A stretch of DNA of 64,000 nt, taken from positions 62,001 through 126,000 of the forward strand of contig JAYRJU010000001.1 in the NCBI GenBank assembly GCA_041906145.1, written 5' to 3'. The position numbers and the translations under genes are program-made. This stretch comes from SHVO01 sp041906145. GTDB lineage: Bacteria > Pseudomonadota > Alphaproteobacteria > Rhodospirillales > Rhodospirillaceae. The notes beneath the pieces were generated by a model that searched no databases, had not been told where the DNA came from, and was given only the letters and a program-made list of their open reading frames with translations. Of the stretch, positions 49,270-57,126 are shown piece by piece; positions within the stretch are counted from its first letter, which is position 1; every line of letters begins with the position of its first letter.

Positions 49270-49366
49270 GTCATCCTTGGTCCGAAGGACCGAGGATCCA
49301 GGGGTTTATGTTCTTAAGGTAAAACCAAATACCCCTGGGTCCTCGCTGCTTCGCAGCAAGGACGAC
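49270..49366. repeat. Double-arm palindromic repeat, copy 2
   Basis: Ends GTCATCC and GGACGAC. Left half: small hairpin GGTCC-GAA-GGACC then GAGGATCCAGGGGT. Right half: ACCCCTGGGTCCTCG then hairpin GCTGC-TTC-GCAGC. The central arms ATCCAGGGGT and ACCCCTGGGT pair, so the whole unit makes a stem with two hairpin tips. Same plan as 25194-25293. Intergenic. Confidence 0.78.
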
Positions 49367-49385
49367 CGCACTGTAGGGTATAGAG

Positions 49386-49877
49386 ATGCCCCTTACCCCC
49401 TTCCACCTTGGTCCTGGTGCGCTCTTTAAAGGCGCGGGCGGTACGCATTTTAGCTTCATGGTGTTCGGCGGCTCACAGGTTCTGATGGATGTCGAACCTT
49501 TGGTTCGCATTCTTCGGCACGATGACGTCTTGCATGGCTACACACACACCGTAGCGGGAGCACTTGTGATCGGCTTACGCGCCGCTGCGCTCGGCAAACC
49601 GATCAGCGAACCGATCCTGAGGTTCTTTGGACTTCTGCCCGCACCGATAACGTGGCGCACGTCGTTCATCACAGCAATGATCGGCACCACTTCGCACATC
49701 ATTCTTGATGGGATCATGTATGCGGACATGCAGCCGTTCTGGCCTCTCGTCGCGGGAAACCCGCTTCTCGGCCTTTTCGATCTTGGGTTTCTACATGTCT
49801 TGTGCGGGCTATGCGCGATCGTCGGCGGCATCGCGATAGCTGTGCGCTGGTCCGCGCGCAACGACCTGAAGCGCTAA
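49386..49877 (+). CDS. YdjM-like integral membrane protein (putative metal-dependent hydrolase fold)
   Basis: 163 aa. It opens MPLTPFHLGPGALFK and has His-rich motifs between hydrophobic segments: DDVLHGYTHTVAGALV and TSHIILDGIMYADMQPFWP. These match the family of membrane-bound metal-dependent hydrolase-like proteins (YdjM/DUF457 type) as I recall them. Three to four membrane segments. Activity has not been shown for the family. It starts 20 bp after the repeat element and converges with the patatin gene, overlapping by four bases. Confidence 0.68.
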   Translation: MPLTPFHLGPGALFKGAGGTHFSFMVFGGSQVLMDVEPLVRILRHDDVLHGYTHTVAGALVIGLRAAALGKPISEPILRFFGLLPAPITWRTSFITAMIGTTSHIILDGIMYADMQPFWPLVAGNPLLGLFDLGFLHVLCGLCAIVGGIAIAVRWSARNDLKR

Positions 49878-50911
49878 ATATACGTCTTCACCAGATCGAG
49901 CGTCGTTTCGCGCTCGAGGTGGTCGTAGTGCTCTTCCAGCCACTTCTCGGTGGTGGAGACGCCGAGGTCGTAGAGATAACGCAGGAAGTCCCAGTCGGCG
50001 TTGAACTTCGACGAGGCGCCGAGATGGCTCATCTCCTCTTCCGCAATAATCATGTGGAAGTTCACCTTGTGGAACGGCGTGTCCTGCAGTTTGCCTTCCT
50101 CGATCAGCTTGGAGATCGTGGCGATGCCGGCCATCTCGCGCGCCAGCGTGGAATTGAAGCTGATTTCGTTGATGCGGTTCAGGATCTCGCGCGACGAGGT
50201 CGGTACATCGGGCCGGTTCATCGGGTTGATTTGAACGATCACCACATCCTTTGAATCGCACTCATGGATCAGAGGCGAGATCGGCGGATTGGCGAGATAG
50301 CCGCCGTCCCAGTATTGCTCGCCCTCGAACTCCACGGCGCGGAAGGTCAGCGGCAGGCACGCGGACGCCAGCAGGCATTCCACATGCATCTCGGCCGTGG
50401 TGAAGACGCGCAGTTTGCAGGTGCGCACGTTGGTCGCCGCCACGAACAGCTTGATCTCATCGCGCCGGCGCAAGGCCGCGAAGTCCACCTGCTCGACCAG
50501 GATGTCGCGCAAGGGATTGTAGTCCATCGGATTGAGCTGATAGGGCGAGAACATACGGGTGAGATAGTCCGCCATCATGAAGGCGGGCGAGGAGTCGACG
50601 TTCCAGCGATCTTCGGCGGAGGAGAACATGCGGGCGAACTCCCGGCCCGGGACCTTGGACGTCTGATCGCTGATCGCTTTCCAAAAATCCGCGAGCGCGT
50701 CGCACGCGCCCTTACGGCCGCCTTTGATGAAGCCGTGCGCAAACACCGTGGCGTTGATCGCCCCGGCGCTCGTGCCGGAAAGCCCGTCGATATAAATGCG
50801 CTTGTCGCGGATCAGCCGGTCCAGCACGCCCCAGGTGAAGGCGCCATGCGCGCCGCCGCCCTGCAGAGCCAGGTTGATATGCTTGCGCTGTGACTTATCT
50901 GCGCCCTTCAC
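49874..50911 (-). CDS. Patatin-like phospholipase
   Basis: 345 aa from GTG 50911. The catalytic dyad is clear: the oxyanion glycines LQGGGAHGAF (near residues 17-26), nucleophile Ser in GLSGTSAGAINA, and Asp in WDGGYLANPPI. Length and order fit the RssA/YjjU-like bacterial patatins, which hydrolyse acyl chains of lipids. There is no signal peptide, so it acts in the cytosol or at the inner membrane face. The late region EMSHLGASSKFNADWDFLRYLYDLG is also typical of this subgroup. Confidence 0.9.
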   Translation of the reverse strand: MKGADKSQRKHINLALQGGGAHGAFTWGVLDRLIRDKRIYIDGLSGTSAGAINATVFAHGFIKGGRKGACDALADFWKAISDQTSKVPGREFARMFSSAEDRWNVDSSPAFMMADYLTRMFSPYQLNPMDYNPLRDILVEQVDFAALRRRDEIKLFVAATNVRTCKLRVFTTAEMHVECLLASACLPLTFRAVEFEGEQYWDGGYLANPPISPLIHECDSKDVVIVQINPMNRPDVPTSSREILNRINEISFNSTLAREMAGIATISKLIEEGKLQDTPFHKVNFHMIIAEEEMSHLGASSKFNADWDFLRYLYDLGVSTTEKWLEEHYDHLERETTLDLVKTYI

Positions 50912-50967
50912 GGTGCCCCCACGGCCTCTCTGGCCGCTAAAGTACCACGGGTCTGGGGATGAATTCG

Positions 50968-51597
50968 TTAACGCGGGCGCCCAACGCAAACCAAGTCCAC
51001 CAGCCGCCGCACGGCCGCTAGTGACGCTGCTGGTTTGAGGGCCATGGCAAAGATTTTAGCGGCATTCCGATCACGGGCCTGCAGCCACGCCAGAGCTCGC
51101 TTGGGCCCTTCGAACCAGAGCTGCCGGAAGGCGAAGTAATCCTCAAGAAGTGCCATTTTCATCCAGGCGAGACGGTAATGCGCCTCCGTATCGTCCCGCG
51201 CACAACGCTCTAATGTCTTATAATGCCAGGTAAGGCGCACTTGGCGCTCGTCGTCTGGAAGTGGCGGCGGGCCTTTCTGGTGTCGGCGGTCGATGGCGGC
51301 GAGGAGACGTGAGCCGAATTTTGCGCCGTTCTCGATAAGTACGCGGCCGCCGCGCACATGAAGGAAATCCCTTGGGGTGACCTTCTTCTCTGGGTAGACG
51401 AAGATATCGAGGTAGGTGCCGCGCCAGCGCCGGGAATCGCGAATGGCTTTGCCGCCTTTACGCACGGCCAGAAGGTCGATGTCCGATCCGGCACTGCCTT
51501 CCCCGCGTGGTACTGAGCCATAGATGATGAGCGTGTGAAACTTATGCTTTCGTTTCACCTCGGCTATCACGGCGTCCAAGCGTTTCTGATCGATCAT
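50968..51597 (-). CDS. Nucleotidyltransferase-domain protein
   Basis: 209 aa. The N-terminal Pol-beta-type motif is IIYGSVPRGEGSAGSDIDLLAV: GS then DxD with normal spacing, followed later by a third acidic residue in YLDIFVYP. The C-terminal ~90 residues are helical with Trp and Arg, like the HEPN or substrate-binding tail of MNT-type proteins. No HEPN partner gene is adjacent, so a toxin-antitoxin role is not supported. Target unknown. Confidence 0.8.
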   Translation of the reverse strand: MIDQKRLDAVIAEVKRKHKFHTLIIYGSVPRGEGSAGSDIDLLAVRKGGKAIRDSRRWRGTYLDIFVYPEKKVTPRDFLHVRGGRVLIENGAKFGSRLLAAIDRRHQKGPPPLPDDERQVRLTWHYKTLERCARDDTEAHYRLAWMKMALLEDYFAFRQLWFEGPKRALAWLQARDRNAAKIFAMALKPAASLAAVRRLVDLVCVGRPR

Positions 51598-51649
51598 ACG
51601 GCCATCTCAGCAGGCCGGCGGCGTGTGAACAAGTCCCCCCAAAGCAAAA

Positions 51650-51720
51650 CCCCGGTCCTGACGGGGACGGGCCGCGATCAGCAAAAAGTGGCCGCCGGTT
51701 TTTGCGCCCGATCGCGGCCC
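51650..51720 (-). ncRNA. Candidate small RNA: two-tier inverted repeat plus terminator-like hairpin
   Basis: Read on the minus strand, GGGCCGCGATC pairs perfectly with GATCGCGGCCC (arms 51710-51720 and 51669-51679), and inside it GCAAAAA pairs with TTTTTGC (51699-51705 and 51681-51687). Directly after comes CCCCG-loop-CGGGG (51662-51666 and 51650-51654), then TTTTGCTTT, which resembles a terminator. It lies between the petC terminator and the nucleotidyltransferase gene. It may be a stable sRNA or a backup terminator. Confidence 0.4.
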
Positions 51721-51734
51721 GACTCAAAAGCAAA

Positions 51735-51760
51735 GGGGCTTGATCTGTCGATCAAGCCCC
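51735..51760 (-). terminator. Terminator of the petABC operon
   Basis: Perfect 11-bp stem GGGGCTTGATC / GATCAAGCCCC with a four-base loop, then TTTGCTTTT on the minus strand, 35 bp after the cytochrome c1 stop. Confidence 0.88.
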
Positions 51761-51794
51761 TGGGCGGTTTGTTAGCTCGGCGTAGCGCCTATTT

Positions 51795-52568
51795 TTAGTG
51801 CTTCTCGAGGCGCGCCCAGAGGCGACGCTTGTAGAAGTAGGCGAGCACCGTGAACAGGAAGGCGAACAGGATCACGCGCACGCCGGTGGCGTGACGGACT
51901 TCCAGCTTCGGTTCGGCGGTCCAGTGCAGGAACGCGACCACGTCCTGCGAGATCTGCTCGGCGGTGGCCTTCGTGCCGTCCGCGTAGGTCACGCGATCTT
52001 CGGTGATCTGCTGCGGCATGGCGATCTGATGGCCGGGGAAGAACTCGTTGTAGCTCATGCCCGGATTCAGTTCGAAGCCGTTCGGCGCTTCCTTGTAGCC
52101 CAGCATCAAGCTGTAAACGTAGTTCGGACCGTCTTCACGGGCCTTCGTCATCAGCGAGAGGTCGGGCGGCAGGGCGCCGCCGTTGGAAGCACGTGCCAGC
52201 TGTTCGTTCGCGAACGGCTTCGGGATGTGATCCGAAGGACGCGCGGGACGCTGGAACATGTCGCCGTTCTCATCCGGACCGTCGGTCACCTGATATTCGG
52301 CGGCGATGACCTTCACCTGGTCTTCGCTGTAACCGATGTCCTGGAGATTGCGGAACGAGATGTAGTTGAGCGAGTGACACGACGCGCAGACTTCCTTGTA
52401 GACCTGGAAGCCACGCTGCAGCTGCTGTTTGTCGAACTTGCCCAGGACGCCGTCGAAGTGCCACTCGTGCTCCATCGGCTTCACTTCTTCGGCCGCGAAG
52501 GCCGGAGCGAGCGAAACCACGGTCGGGAGGACAAACGCCGCGGCGGCGGCCAATACGATCTTTCTCAT
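51795..52568 (-). CDS. petC: Cytochrome c1 of the bc1 complex
   Basis: 257 aa. Signal peptide ending near APAFA (residue 25). Heme c motif CASCH at 61-65, followed by SLNYISFRNLQDIGYS. The later PNYVYSLMLGYKEAP and the heme-Met region GHQIAMPQQITEDRV are conserved. The C-terminal transmembrane anchor is GVRVILFAFLFTVLAYFYKRRLW. It transfers electrons from the Rieske protein to cytochrome c. Third gene of petABC, 4 bp after petB. Confidence 0.96.
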   Translation of the reverse strand: MRKIVLAAAAAFVLPTVVSLAPAFAAEEVKPMEHEWHFDGVLGKFDKQQLQRGFQVYKEVCASCHSLNYISFRNLQDIGYSEDQVKVIAAEYQVTDGPDENGDMFQRPARPSDHIPKPFANEQLARASNGGALPPDLSLMTKAREDGPNYVYSLMLGYKEAPNGFELNPGMSYNEFFPGHQIAMPQQITEDRVTYADGTKATAEQISQDVVAFLHWTAEPKLEVRHATGVRVILFAFLFTVLAYFYKRRLWARLEKH

Positions 52569-52572
52569 GGCA

Positions 52573-53793
52573 CTACTCCGCGGGAGACAGGACAGGTTGG
52601 CTGATCGAGGCCGGCAGCGGCTTCGGAGTCTCGATCCACGACAACAACGGCAGAAGCACGATGAAGTGGAAGAAGTACCAGAAGGTGCCGATACGGCCCA
52701 GGATCAGCGGGATGCCTTCAGCGAGCTGCGAGCCGCACCAGCCGAGCATCAGGCCGTTCGCCAGGAACACCCAGAAGAAGATCCGGAAGATCGGGCGGAA
52801 CGACGCCGAGCGGACCGGATGACGGTCGAGCCAGGGCAGCACGAACAGGATGAGGATCGAGCCGAACATCGCGATCACGCCCATGAGCTTGTCCGGGATG
52901 GCGCGCAGGATCGCGTAGAACGGCAGGTAGTACCATTCCGGCACGATGTGCGGCGGCGTGACCATCGGGTTCGCGGGCACGTAGTTCAGAGGATCACCCA
53001 TCATGTTGGGCGCCCAGAACACGACCGCGAAGTACACCATCAGGAACACGCCAAGGCCGAACACGTCCTTCGCCACGTAGTACGGGAAGAACGGGATCTT
53101 GTCGGCAGGCGCCGCGTCGATGCCGAGCGGGTTGTTCGAACCGGGCACATGCAGCGCCCAGATGTGGATGAACACCACGCCGACAATGACGAACGGCAGC
53201 AGATAGTGCAGGGCGAAGAAGCGGTTCAGCGTCGGGTTATCGACCGAGAAGCCGCCCCACAGCAGGGTGACGATAGCGTCGCCCACGCCCGGGATCGCCG
53301 AGAACAGGTTGGTGATGACGGTGGCGCCCCAGAAGCTCATCTGGCCCCACGGCAGCACGTAGCCCATGAAGGCGGTGGCCATCATGAGGAGATAGATGAC
53401 CACGCCCATCCACCACAGCACTTCACGCGGCGGCTTGTAGGATCCGTAATAGAGACCGCGGAAGATGTGAATGTAGACGACGATGAAGAAGAACGAGGCG
53501 CCATTCGAGTGCATGTAGCGAATGAGCCAGCCGTTGTTTACGTCGCGCATGATGCGCTCGACGCTGCTGAAGGCCATCGTCACGTGCGCGGTGTAGTTCA
53601 TGGCGAGGAAGATGCCGGTGATGATCATTGTCACCAGCATGAAGAGGGCCAGCGAACCGAAGTTCCACCAGTAGTTCAGGTTCTTCGGCGCGGGATACTT
53701 GGAGCCGAGGGAGTGATCGAGGAAGTGACCGATCGGAAGGCGTTGCTCATGCCATTCCCAGGCTTTCATCAGACGGCTTTTTTCCGTGCTCAT
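52573..53793 (-). CDS. petB: Cytochrome b of the bc1 complex
   Basis: 406 aa, eight to nine transmembrane helices. It holds the two b hemes and both quinone sites. Hallmarks are FLDHSLGSKYPAPKNLNYWWNFGSLA, the MGYVLPWGQMSFWGATVITNL helix with the Qo-site Gly/Trp, and the Qo motif PEWYYLPFYAILR. Length matches the undivided mitochondrial/alphaproteobacterial form rather than the split b6/subunit IV. It lies 14 bp after petA on the same strand. Confidence 0.97.
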   Translation of the reverse strand: MSTEKSRLMKAWEWHEQRLPIGHFLDHSLGSKYPAPKNLNYWWNFGSLALFMLVTMIITGIFLAMNYTAHVTMAFSSVERIMRDVNNGWLIRYMHSNGASFFFIVVYIHIFRGLYYGSYKPPREVLWWMGVVIYLLMMATAFMGYVLPWGQMSFWGATVITNLFSAIPGVGDAIVTLLWGGFSVDNPTLNRFFALHYLLPFVIVGVVFIHIWALHVPGSNNPLGIDAAPADKIPFFPYYVAKDVFGLGVFLMVYFAVVFWAPNMMGDPLNYVPANPMVTPPHIVPEWYYLPFYAILRAIPDKLMGVIAMFGSILILFVLPWLDRHPVRSASFRPIFRIFFWVFLANGLMLGWCGSQLAEGIPLILGRIGTFWYFFHFIVLLPLLSWIETPKPLPASISQPVLSPAE

Positions 53794-53807
53794 TAGTGGT
53801 GCTCCCC

Positions 53808-54359
53808 TTAACCGACGCGCACGGTCGTGTCGTTGATGTACTGGTACGGCGGCACAGCCAGATTAAGCGGCGCGGGACCTTTGCGGATGCGGCCCGAGGT
53901 ATCGTAGTGCGAACCGTGGCAGGGGCAGAACCAACCGCCGTATTCGCCGCGCGGCTCGGACGGCTTCATGCCGAGCGGAATGCAACCGAGGTGGGTGCAA
54001 ACGCCGACGAGGATCAGATACTCCGGCTTCTGAGCGCGCTTGGCGTCGACCATCGGATCGCGGAGATCCGCGCCGTCGTCTTTCTTCGCCTGCTCGATTT
54101 CAGCGGCGGTGCGATGACGAACGAACACCGGCTTACCGCGCCAGACCACCGTGATGCCGGAACCTTCGGCGATGCCGGCGATCGAGAATTCGGAGGTGGC
54201 AAGAGCCAGCGTATCGGCAGCTGGGTTCATGCTGTGAATCAACGGCCATACCATCATCGCCGTACCAACGGCGCCGACAGCTACGGTCGAATGCAACAAA
54301 AAGTCACGCCGGGTTTCGCCCTGCGCTGCGGCAGCATGAGCATGTGCCGTATTCGCCAT
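53808..54359 (-). CDS. petA: Rieske iron-sulfur protein of the bc1 complex
   Basis: 183 aa from ATG 54359. The N-terminus carries a twin-arginine motif (ETRRDFLLHS, Arg17-Arg18) with an uncleaved anchor helix. The [2Fe-2S] ligands are in the two boxes CTHLGC (121-126) and CPCHGS (145-150). The insertion RTAAEIEQAKKDDGADLRDP is typical of the alphaproteobacterial/mitochondrial type. First gene of petABC; about 300 bp of structured DNA separates it from divergent trmL. Confidence 0.97.
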   Translation of the reverse strand: MANTAHAHAAAAQGETRRDFLLHSTVAVGAVGTAMMVWPLIHSMNPAADTLALATSEFSIAGIAEGSGITVVWRGKPVFVRHRTAAEIEQAKKDDGADLRDPMVDAKRAQKPEYLILVGVCTHLGCIPLGMKPSEPRGEYGGWFCPCHGSHYDTSGRIRKGPAPLNLAVPPYQYINDTTVRVG

Positions 54360-54662
54360 GATGTAATTCCTTCCTAGACCCCCAACGGTCCGTTCGCGCC
54401 GCAGCGGCCTGTCCCTTTCGGCTCCACATCCCCGAAAAGGCGCCGGCAGCGGCTGGACCATTGTTCCCCCCCACACCGCCGAACCGGCCCCAACCGGCGG
54501 AAGCACAAGGGTTTTCAGTGCCCGGGGTATAGAATAAAAAGCCCCCCTTGAAAAGGGCCGTGGTTCGCGGCCTGCTTTGCAGGATAACAGGTTGAATTAG
54601 CCGCAAAAATCCGCAGTGGCCAGCACGCGCCGACTGTACTTTTTAGTGACCATGGAGACCCG
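54360..54662. other. 303-bp petA/trmL divergent region with minus-strand hairpins
   Basis: No gene. Read on the minus strand (towards petA): CCTGC-AAA-GCAGG (54571-54583), GGCCG...CGGCC (54556-54572), then CCCTT-TTC-AAGGG followed by GGGCTTTTTATT (about 54536-54557), which looks like a weak terminator or attenuator about 175 bp before the petA ATG. Promoters for petABC and trmL must also lie here but I cannot place them. Confidence 0.45.
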
Positions 54663-55136
54663 ATGCGCCTTGCCCTCTACCAGCCCGATATCCCCCAAAA
54701 TACTGGGGCGATGCTGCGCCTGGGGGCCTGTTTCCGGGTCGCGATAGATGTCATCGAACCCTGCGGCTTTCCCTTCGATGACAAGCGTTTAAAGCGCACG
54801 GCCATGGATTACGGCACGTCTTGCGAGCTGGTGCGGCACACCTCCTGGGAGACTTATCTGGCCGGCCTTCGGGCCCAGCCCGGCAAGCGCCTGATTCTCC
54901 TCACCACCGCCGGAGCGGTGCCGTATTCGGACTTCGCGTTCGAGGCGCACGACAGCCTGCTTCTGGGCCGGGAGAGCGCCGGGGTCCCGCCTGAGGTCGT
55001 CGCCGCGGCGGACGCTGCGGTCCGGATCCCCATCGCCGCCGAAATGCGCTCCCTCAATGTAACAACCGCAGCGGCCATCGTGCTCACAGAGGGCCTCCGC
55101 CAGCTTGGATTTTTTACTGGAAAAACAACGCTTTAA
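54663..55136 (+). CDS. trmL: tRNA (cytidine/uridine-34-2'-O)-methyltransferase
   Basis: 157 aa SPOUT-class methyltransferase that 2'-O-methylates the wobble base of tRNA-Leu in E. coli. Motifs: LALYQPDIPQNTGAMLRLGACF at the N-terminus with the conserved Asn in PQNTG, then the knotted SAM-binding part LLLGRESAGVPPEV and IPIAAEMRSLNVTTAAAIVLTEGLRQ. Length is that of the minimal TrmL. Divergent from petABC, a common alphaproteobacterial arrangement. Confidence 0.95.
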   Translation: MRLALYQPDIPQNTGAMLRLGACFRVAIDVIEPCGFPFDDKRLKRTAMDYGTSCELVRHTSWETYLAGLRAQPGKRLILLTTAGAVPYSDFAFEAHDSLLLGRESAGVPPEVVAAADAAVRIPIAAEMRSLNVTTAAAIVLTEGLRQLGFFTGKTTL

Positions 55137-55188
55137 TGCCACTTTTTAGACCGTTACAACGCGGCGTTGCGCATGACAGGAAATTCAC

Positions 55189-55317
55189 AGCTTCACCATG
55201 GTCCTGTAAGGGGGCCGGGCGTACTATTTCCCTACCGTCAGCGATCCGGACCTAGTTCCCCTCGAAGTCCGGATGCGACAGGCAAGGACCCTGGTCCCCC
55301 CTCCAGTGTCCATTGAG
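55189..55317 (+). ncRNA. ssrS: Candidate 6S RNA (SsrS)
   Basis: No open gene fits this 315-bp gap, and the sequence is highly structured. An apical hairpin ATCCGGAC...GTCCGGAT (55243-55250 with 55266-55273) extends imperfectly outward through CCGTCAGC and GCGACAGG. Next come a large asymmetric internal loop (GGGCGTACTATTTCCCTA opposite CAAGGACCCT) and a closing stem AGGGGGCC with GGTCCCCCCT, then ATGG with CCAT. A rod with a central bubble is the 6S design, which mimics an open promoter to sequester sigma-70 RNA polymerase. The segments around the bubble look like alphaproteobacterial 6S RNAs as I remember them. Ends are approximate. Confidence 0.5.
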
Positions 55318-55318
55318 A

Positions 55319-55356
55319 AGCGGCTCCGTCCCCCTACGGAGCCGCTATCATTTTGG
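55319..55356 (+). terminator. Terminator downstream of the candidate 6S RNA
   Basis: AGCGGCTCCGT (55319-55329), loop CCCCCT, ACGGAGCCGCT (55336-55346), then ATCATTTT. Perfect 11-bp stem. Its independent presence here supports a separate transcript upstream. Confidence 0.75.
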
Positions 55357-55451
55357 GAGCATGGGATCACCGACCGCGGCGGCACGCGGCCCGCTTGGGG
55401 AACGGCCCTGTGTTTCCGTCTCGCTTCGCCTGACGTGCGTCCCTACAGCGC

Positions 55452-56669
55452 CTAGAGCTTTTGGCTCAGCCGCCTCAGTTCTTGCAGCGTGTCTTCGCGG
55501 CCGGGGACAAAATCCTTCCCCATCCACCACGCTTCGACAGCACTCAGGATCTGGCCCACGCGGGGGCCTTGCGGGATGCCGAGCGCGAGAACGTCAGCGC
55601 CCGAAACGGGCAGCGTGTGTGGCTGCCAGGCGGCGACATGATCGAGTTGATCCATCCAGCCCTCGTCGTTGACGCCGCGCATACGCGCGAGCGCCCATGC
55701 AAGGAGCAAACGGTCGTAGATCAGTTCGGGGCCGTGCCGGTAAAGCGCCGCGCGCAATTGCGCGGGGATCGTCGCCGTGTCGAGCAAAGGCTCCGCAGCC
55801 GTAAGACGCGCGAGACGCAAGCGGTCGGCCGTTGAGAGTTTGAGCCGCTGCGCGAGCACGTCGGCGTCATTCTCGCCGAGGCATGCCGCAAGCCGGCGCC
55901 GCCAATCGGTCGCCGCGGCCACGGCGCTTTCGACGCGCGCGAGCGCCGCCAGGCGCGAAAGGTCCGCGATTTCCGGCAATATGACCGCGAGCACGCCGCA
56001 GCCTTGCATCAATGTCAGGACTTGCGCCGGCGCGGGCGCCGCCAGGGTCTTCACGATCTCGGCCTGCACGCGCTCGGCCGACAGGCGCGCGAGGCCGCCC
56101 GCATGTGCGCGGCAGGCCTCGAGAGTCGCGGCGTCGAGGCTTGTGCGGCCATACCAGGCGTAAAAGCGAAAGAGCCTGAGGATGCGCAGATAATCTTCCT
56201 GGATGCGGTCGCCGGGGTCGCCGACGAATTTCACGCGGCCCGCTTCCGCGTCCCCGCGTCCGCCGAAGTAGTCGAACACTTCACCGTCGCCGCGCATCGA
56301 CATGGCGTTGAAGGTGAAGTCGCGCCGCCGCGCGTCTTCTTTCCAATCCGTGGTGAACTCCACCGCCGCGTGACGCCCGTCGCAAGCTGTGTCGCGGCGC
56401 AAGCTCGTGATCTCGAACGAGCGCTCGCCAATCAACGCGGTGACGGTGCCGTGTTCGAGTCCGGTCGGAATCGCGCGCACGCCCGCCTTCGCCAAGCGCT
56501 GCATCACCGCGTCGGGTGTCTCCGGCGTGGCGGCATCGATCTCGCCGACCGGAAGCCCCATCACATGATTTCGCACGCAGCCGCCGACCACGCGCGCGTC
56601 GACCGCCGGCGCGCCGAGCACCTCAAACAGGCGCTGGACCTCGCGTTTCTTAAGCCAGTCCAAGATCAA
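55452..56669 (-). CDS. CCA tRNA nucleotidyltransferase (class II poly(A)/CCA polymerase family)
   Basis: 405 aa. The head has the class II signature VVGGCVRN (27-34) then LPVGEIDAATPE. The catalytic DxD of the family is ExD here (Glu43, Asp45). The third carboxylate region and RRDFTFNAMSMRGDGEVFDYFGG with the base-reading ERxxxE-type helix follow (RIQEDYLRILRLFRFYA). The enzyme adds or repairs CCA at tRNA 3' ends. The rest of the protein is helical and normal in length. Overlaps the following gene's end by four bases, so it lies in one minus-strand operon with the genes upstream to 58373. Confidence 0.9.
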   Translation of the reverse strand: MILDWLKKREVQRLFEVLGAPAVDARVVGGCVRNHVMGLPVGEIDAATPETPDAVMQRLAKAGVRAIPTGLEHGTVTALIGERSFEITSLRRDTACDGRHAAVEFTTDWKEDARRRDFTFNAMSMRGDGEVFDYFGGRGDAEAGRVKFVGDPGDRIQEDYLRILRLFRFYAWYGRTSLDAATLEACRAHAGGLARLSAERVQAEIVKTLAAPAPAQVLTLMQGCGVLAVILPEIADLSRLAALARVESAVAAATDWRRRLAACLGENDADVLAQRLKLSTADRLRLARLTAAEPLLDTATIPAQLRAALYRHGPELIYDRLLLAWALARMRGVNDEGWMDQLDHVAAWQPHTLPVSGADVLALGIPQGPRVGQILSAVEAWWMGKDFVPGREDTLQELRRLSQKL

Positions 56670-56959
56670 GGGGCTTTCCTGGGCTCGATATGGCCCGGGA
56701 CAATCTCGCCGTTCACCACGTGCGGCGGCACATAGTCGCCTTCATCGGGTGAATTGCTGTCGAGGAACGCGGTGAATCCCAGCACGATCAGCGCCAGCAC
56801 CGCGCCGGCGAAAAGCATAAGCGGCCACGGCCCCTTCTCGAAGGCGGGCGCCTCGCCGCCGTGGGCCTCGGCGTAGCGCGTGCGCCACCACACCCATACA
56901 GAATAGGTGATGATCGGCAGCAGGAACGGGACGATATAAGTGAAGAGGACTCTGATCAC
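56666..56959 (-). CDS. DUF6111-like small membrane protein
   Basis: About 97 aa from GTG 56959 (VIRVLFTYIVPFLLPIITYSVWVWW); ATG 56980 gives seven more residues. Two transmembrane segments, residues about 3-22 and 45-66 (WPLMLFAGAVLALIVLGFTAF). The polar tail after DSNSPDEGDYVPPHVVNGEIVPG is a conserved feature of this alphaproteobacterial family, annotated DUF6111 as I recall. It sits between the CoA-Nudix and CCA genes. Function unknown. Confidence 0.75.
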   Translation of the reverse strand: MIRVLFTYIVPFLLPIITYSVWVWWRTRYAEAHGGEAPAFEKGPWPLMLFAGAVLALIVLGFTAFLDSNSPDEGDYVPPHVVNGEIVPGHIEPRKAP

Positions 56960-57126
56960 GTGGCCTAATCCTACTGTCATTGCCCGGCCGGCGGGCGAAG
57001 GCCCGCCATCTTACCGCCGCGCGCCTTCGCGCGACCGGGCAATCCATCGTGCCGCGCCTTCAAGCCGAAAGTCTTAACACGCTGAGGAATGGATGGCCCG
57101 GGTAACCCGGGCGACAATACCGTGTT

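Noticed and set aside
50968..51597. MNT/HEPN toxin-antitoxin module
   Set aside because: The nucleotidyltransferase domain is clear but there is no adjacent HEPN partner and the C-terminal tail is its own.
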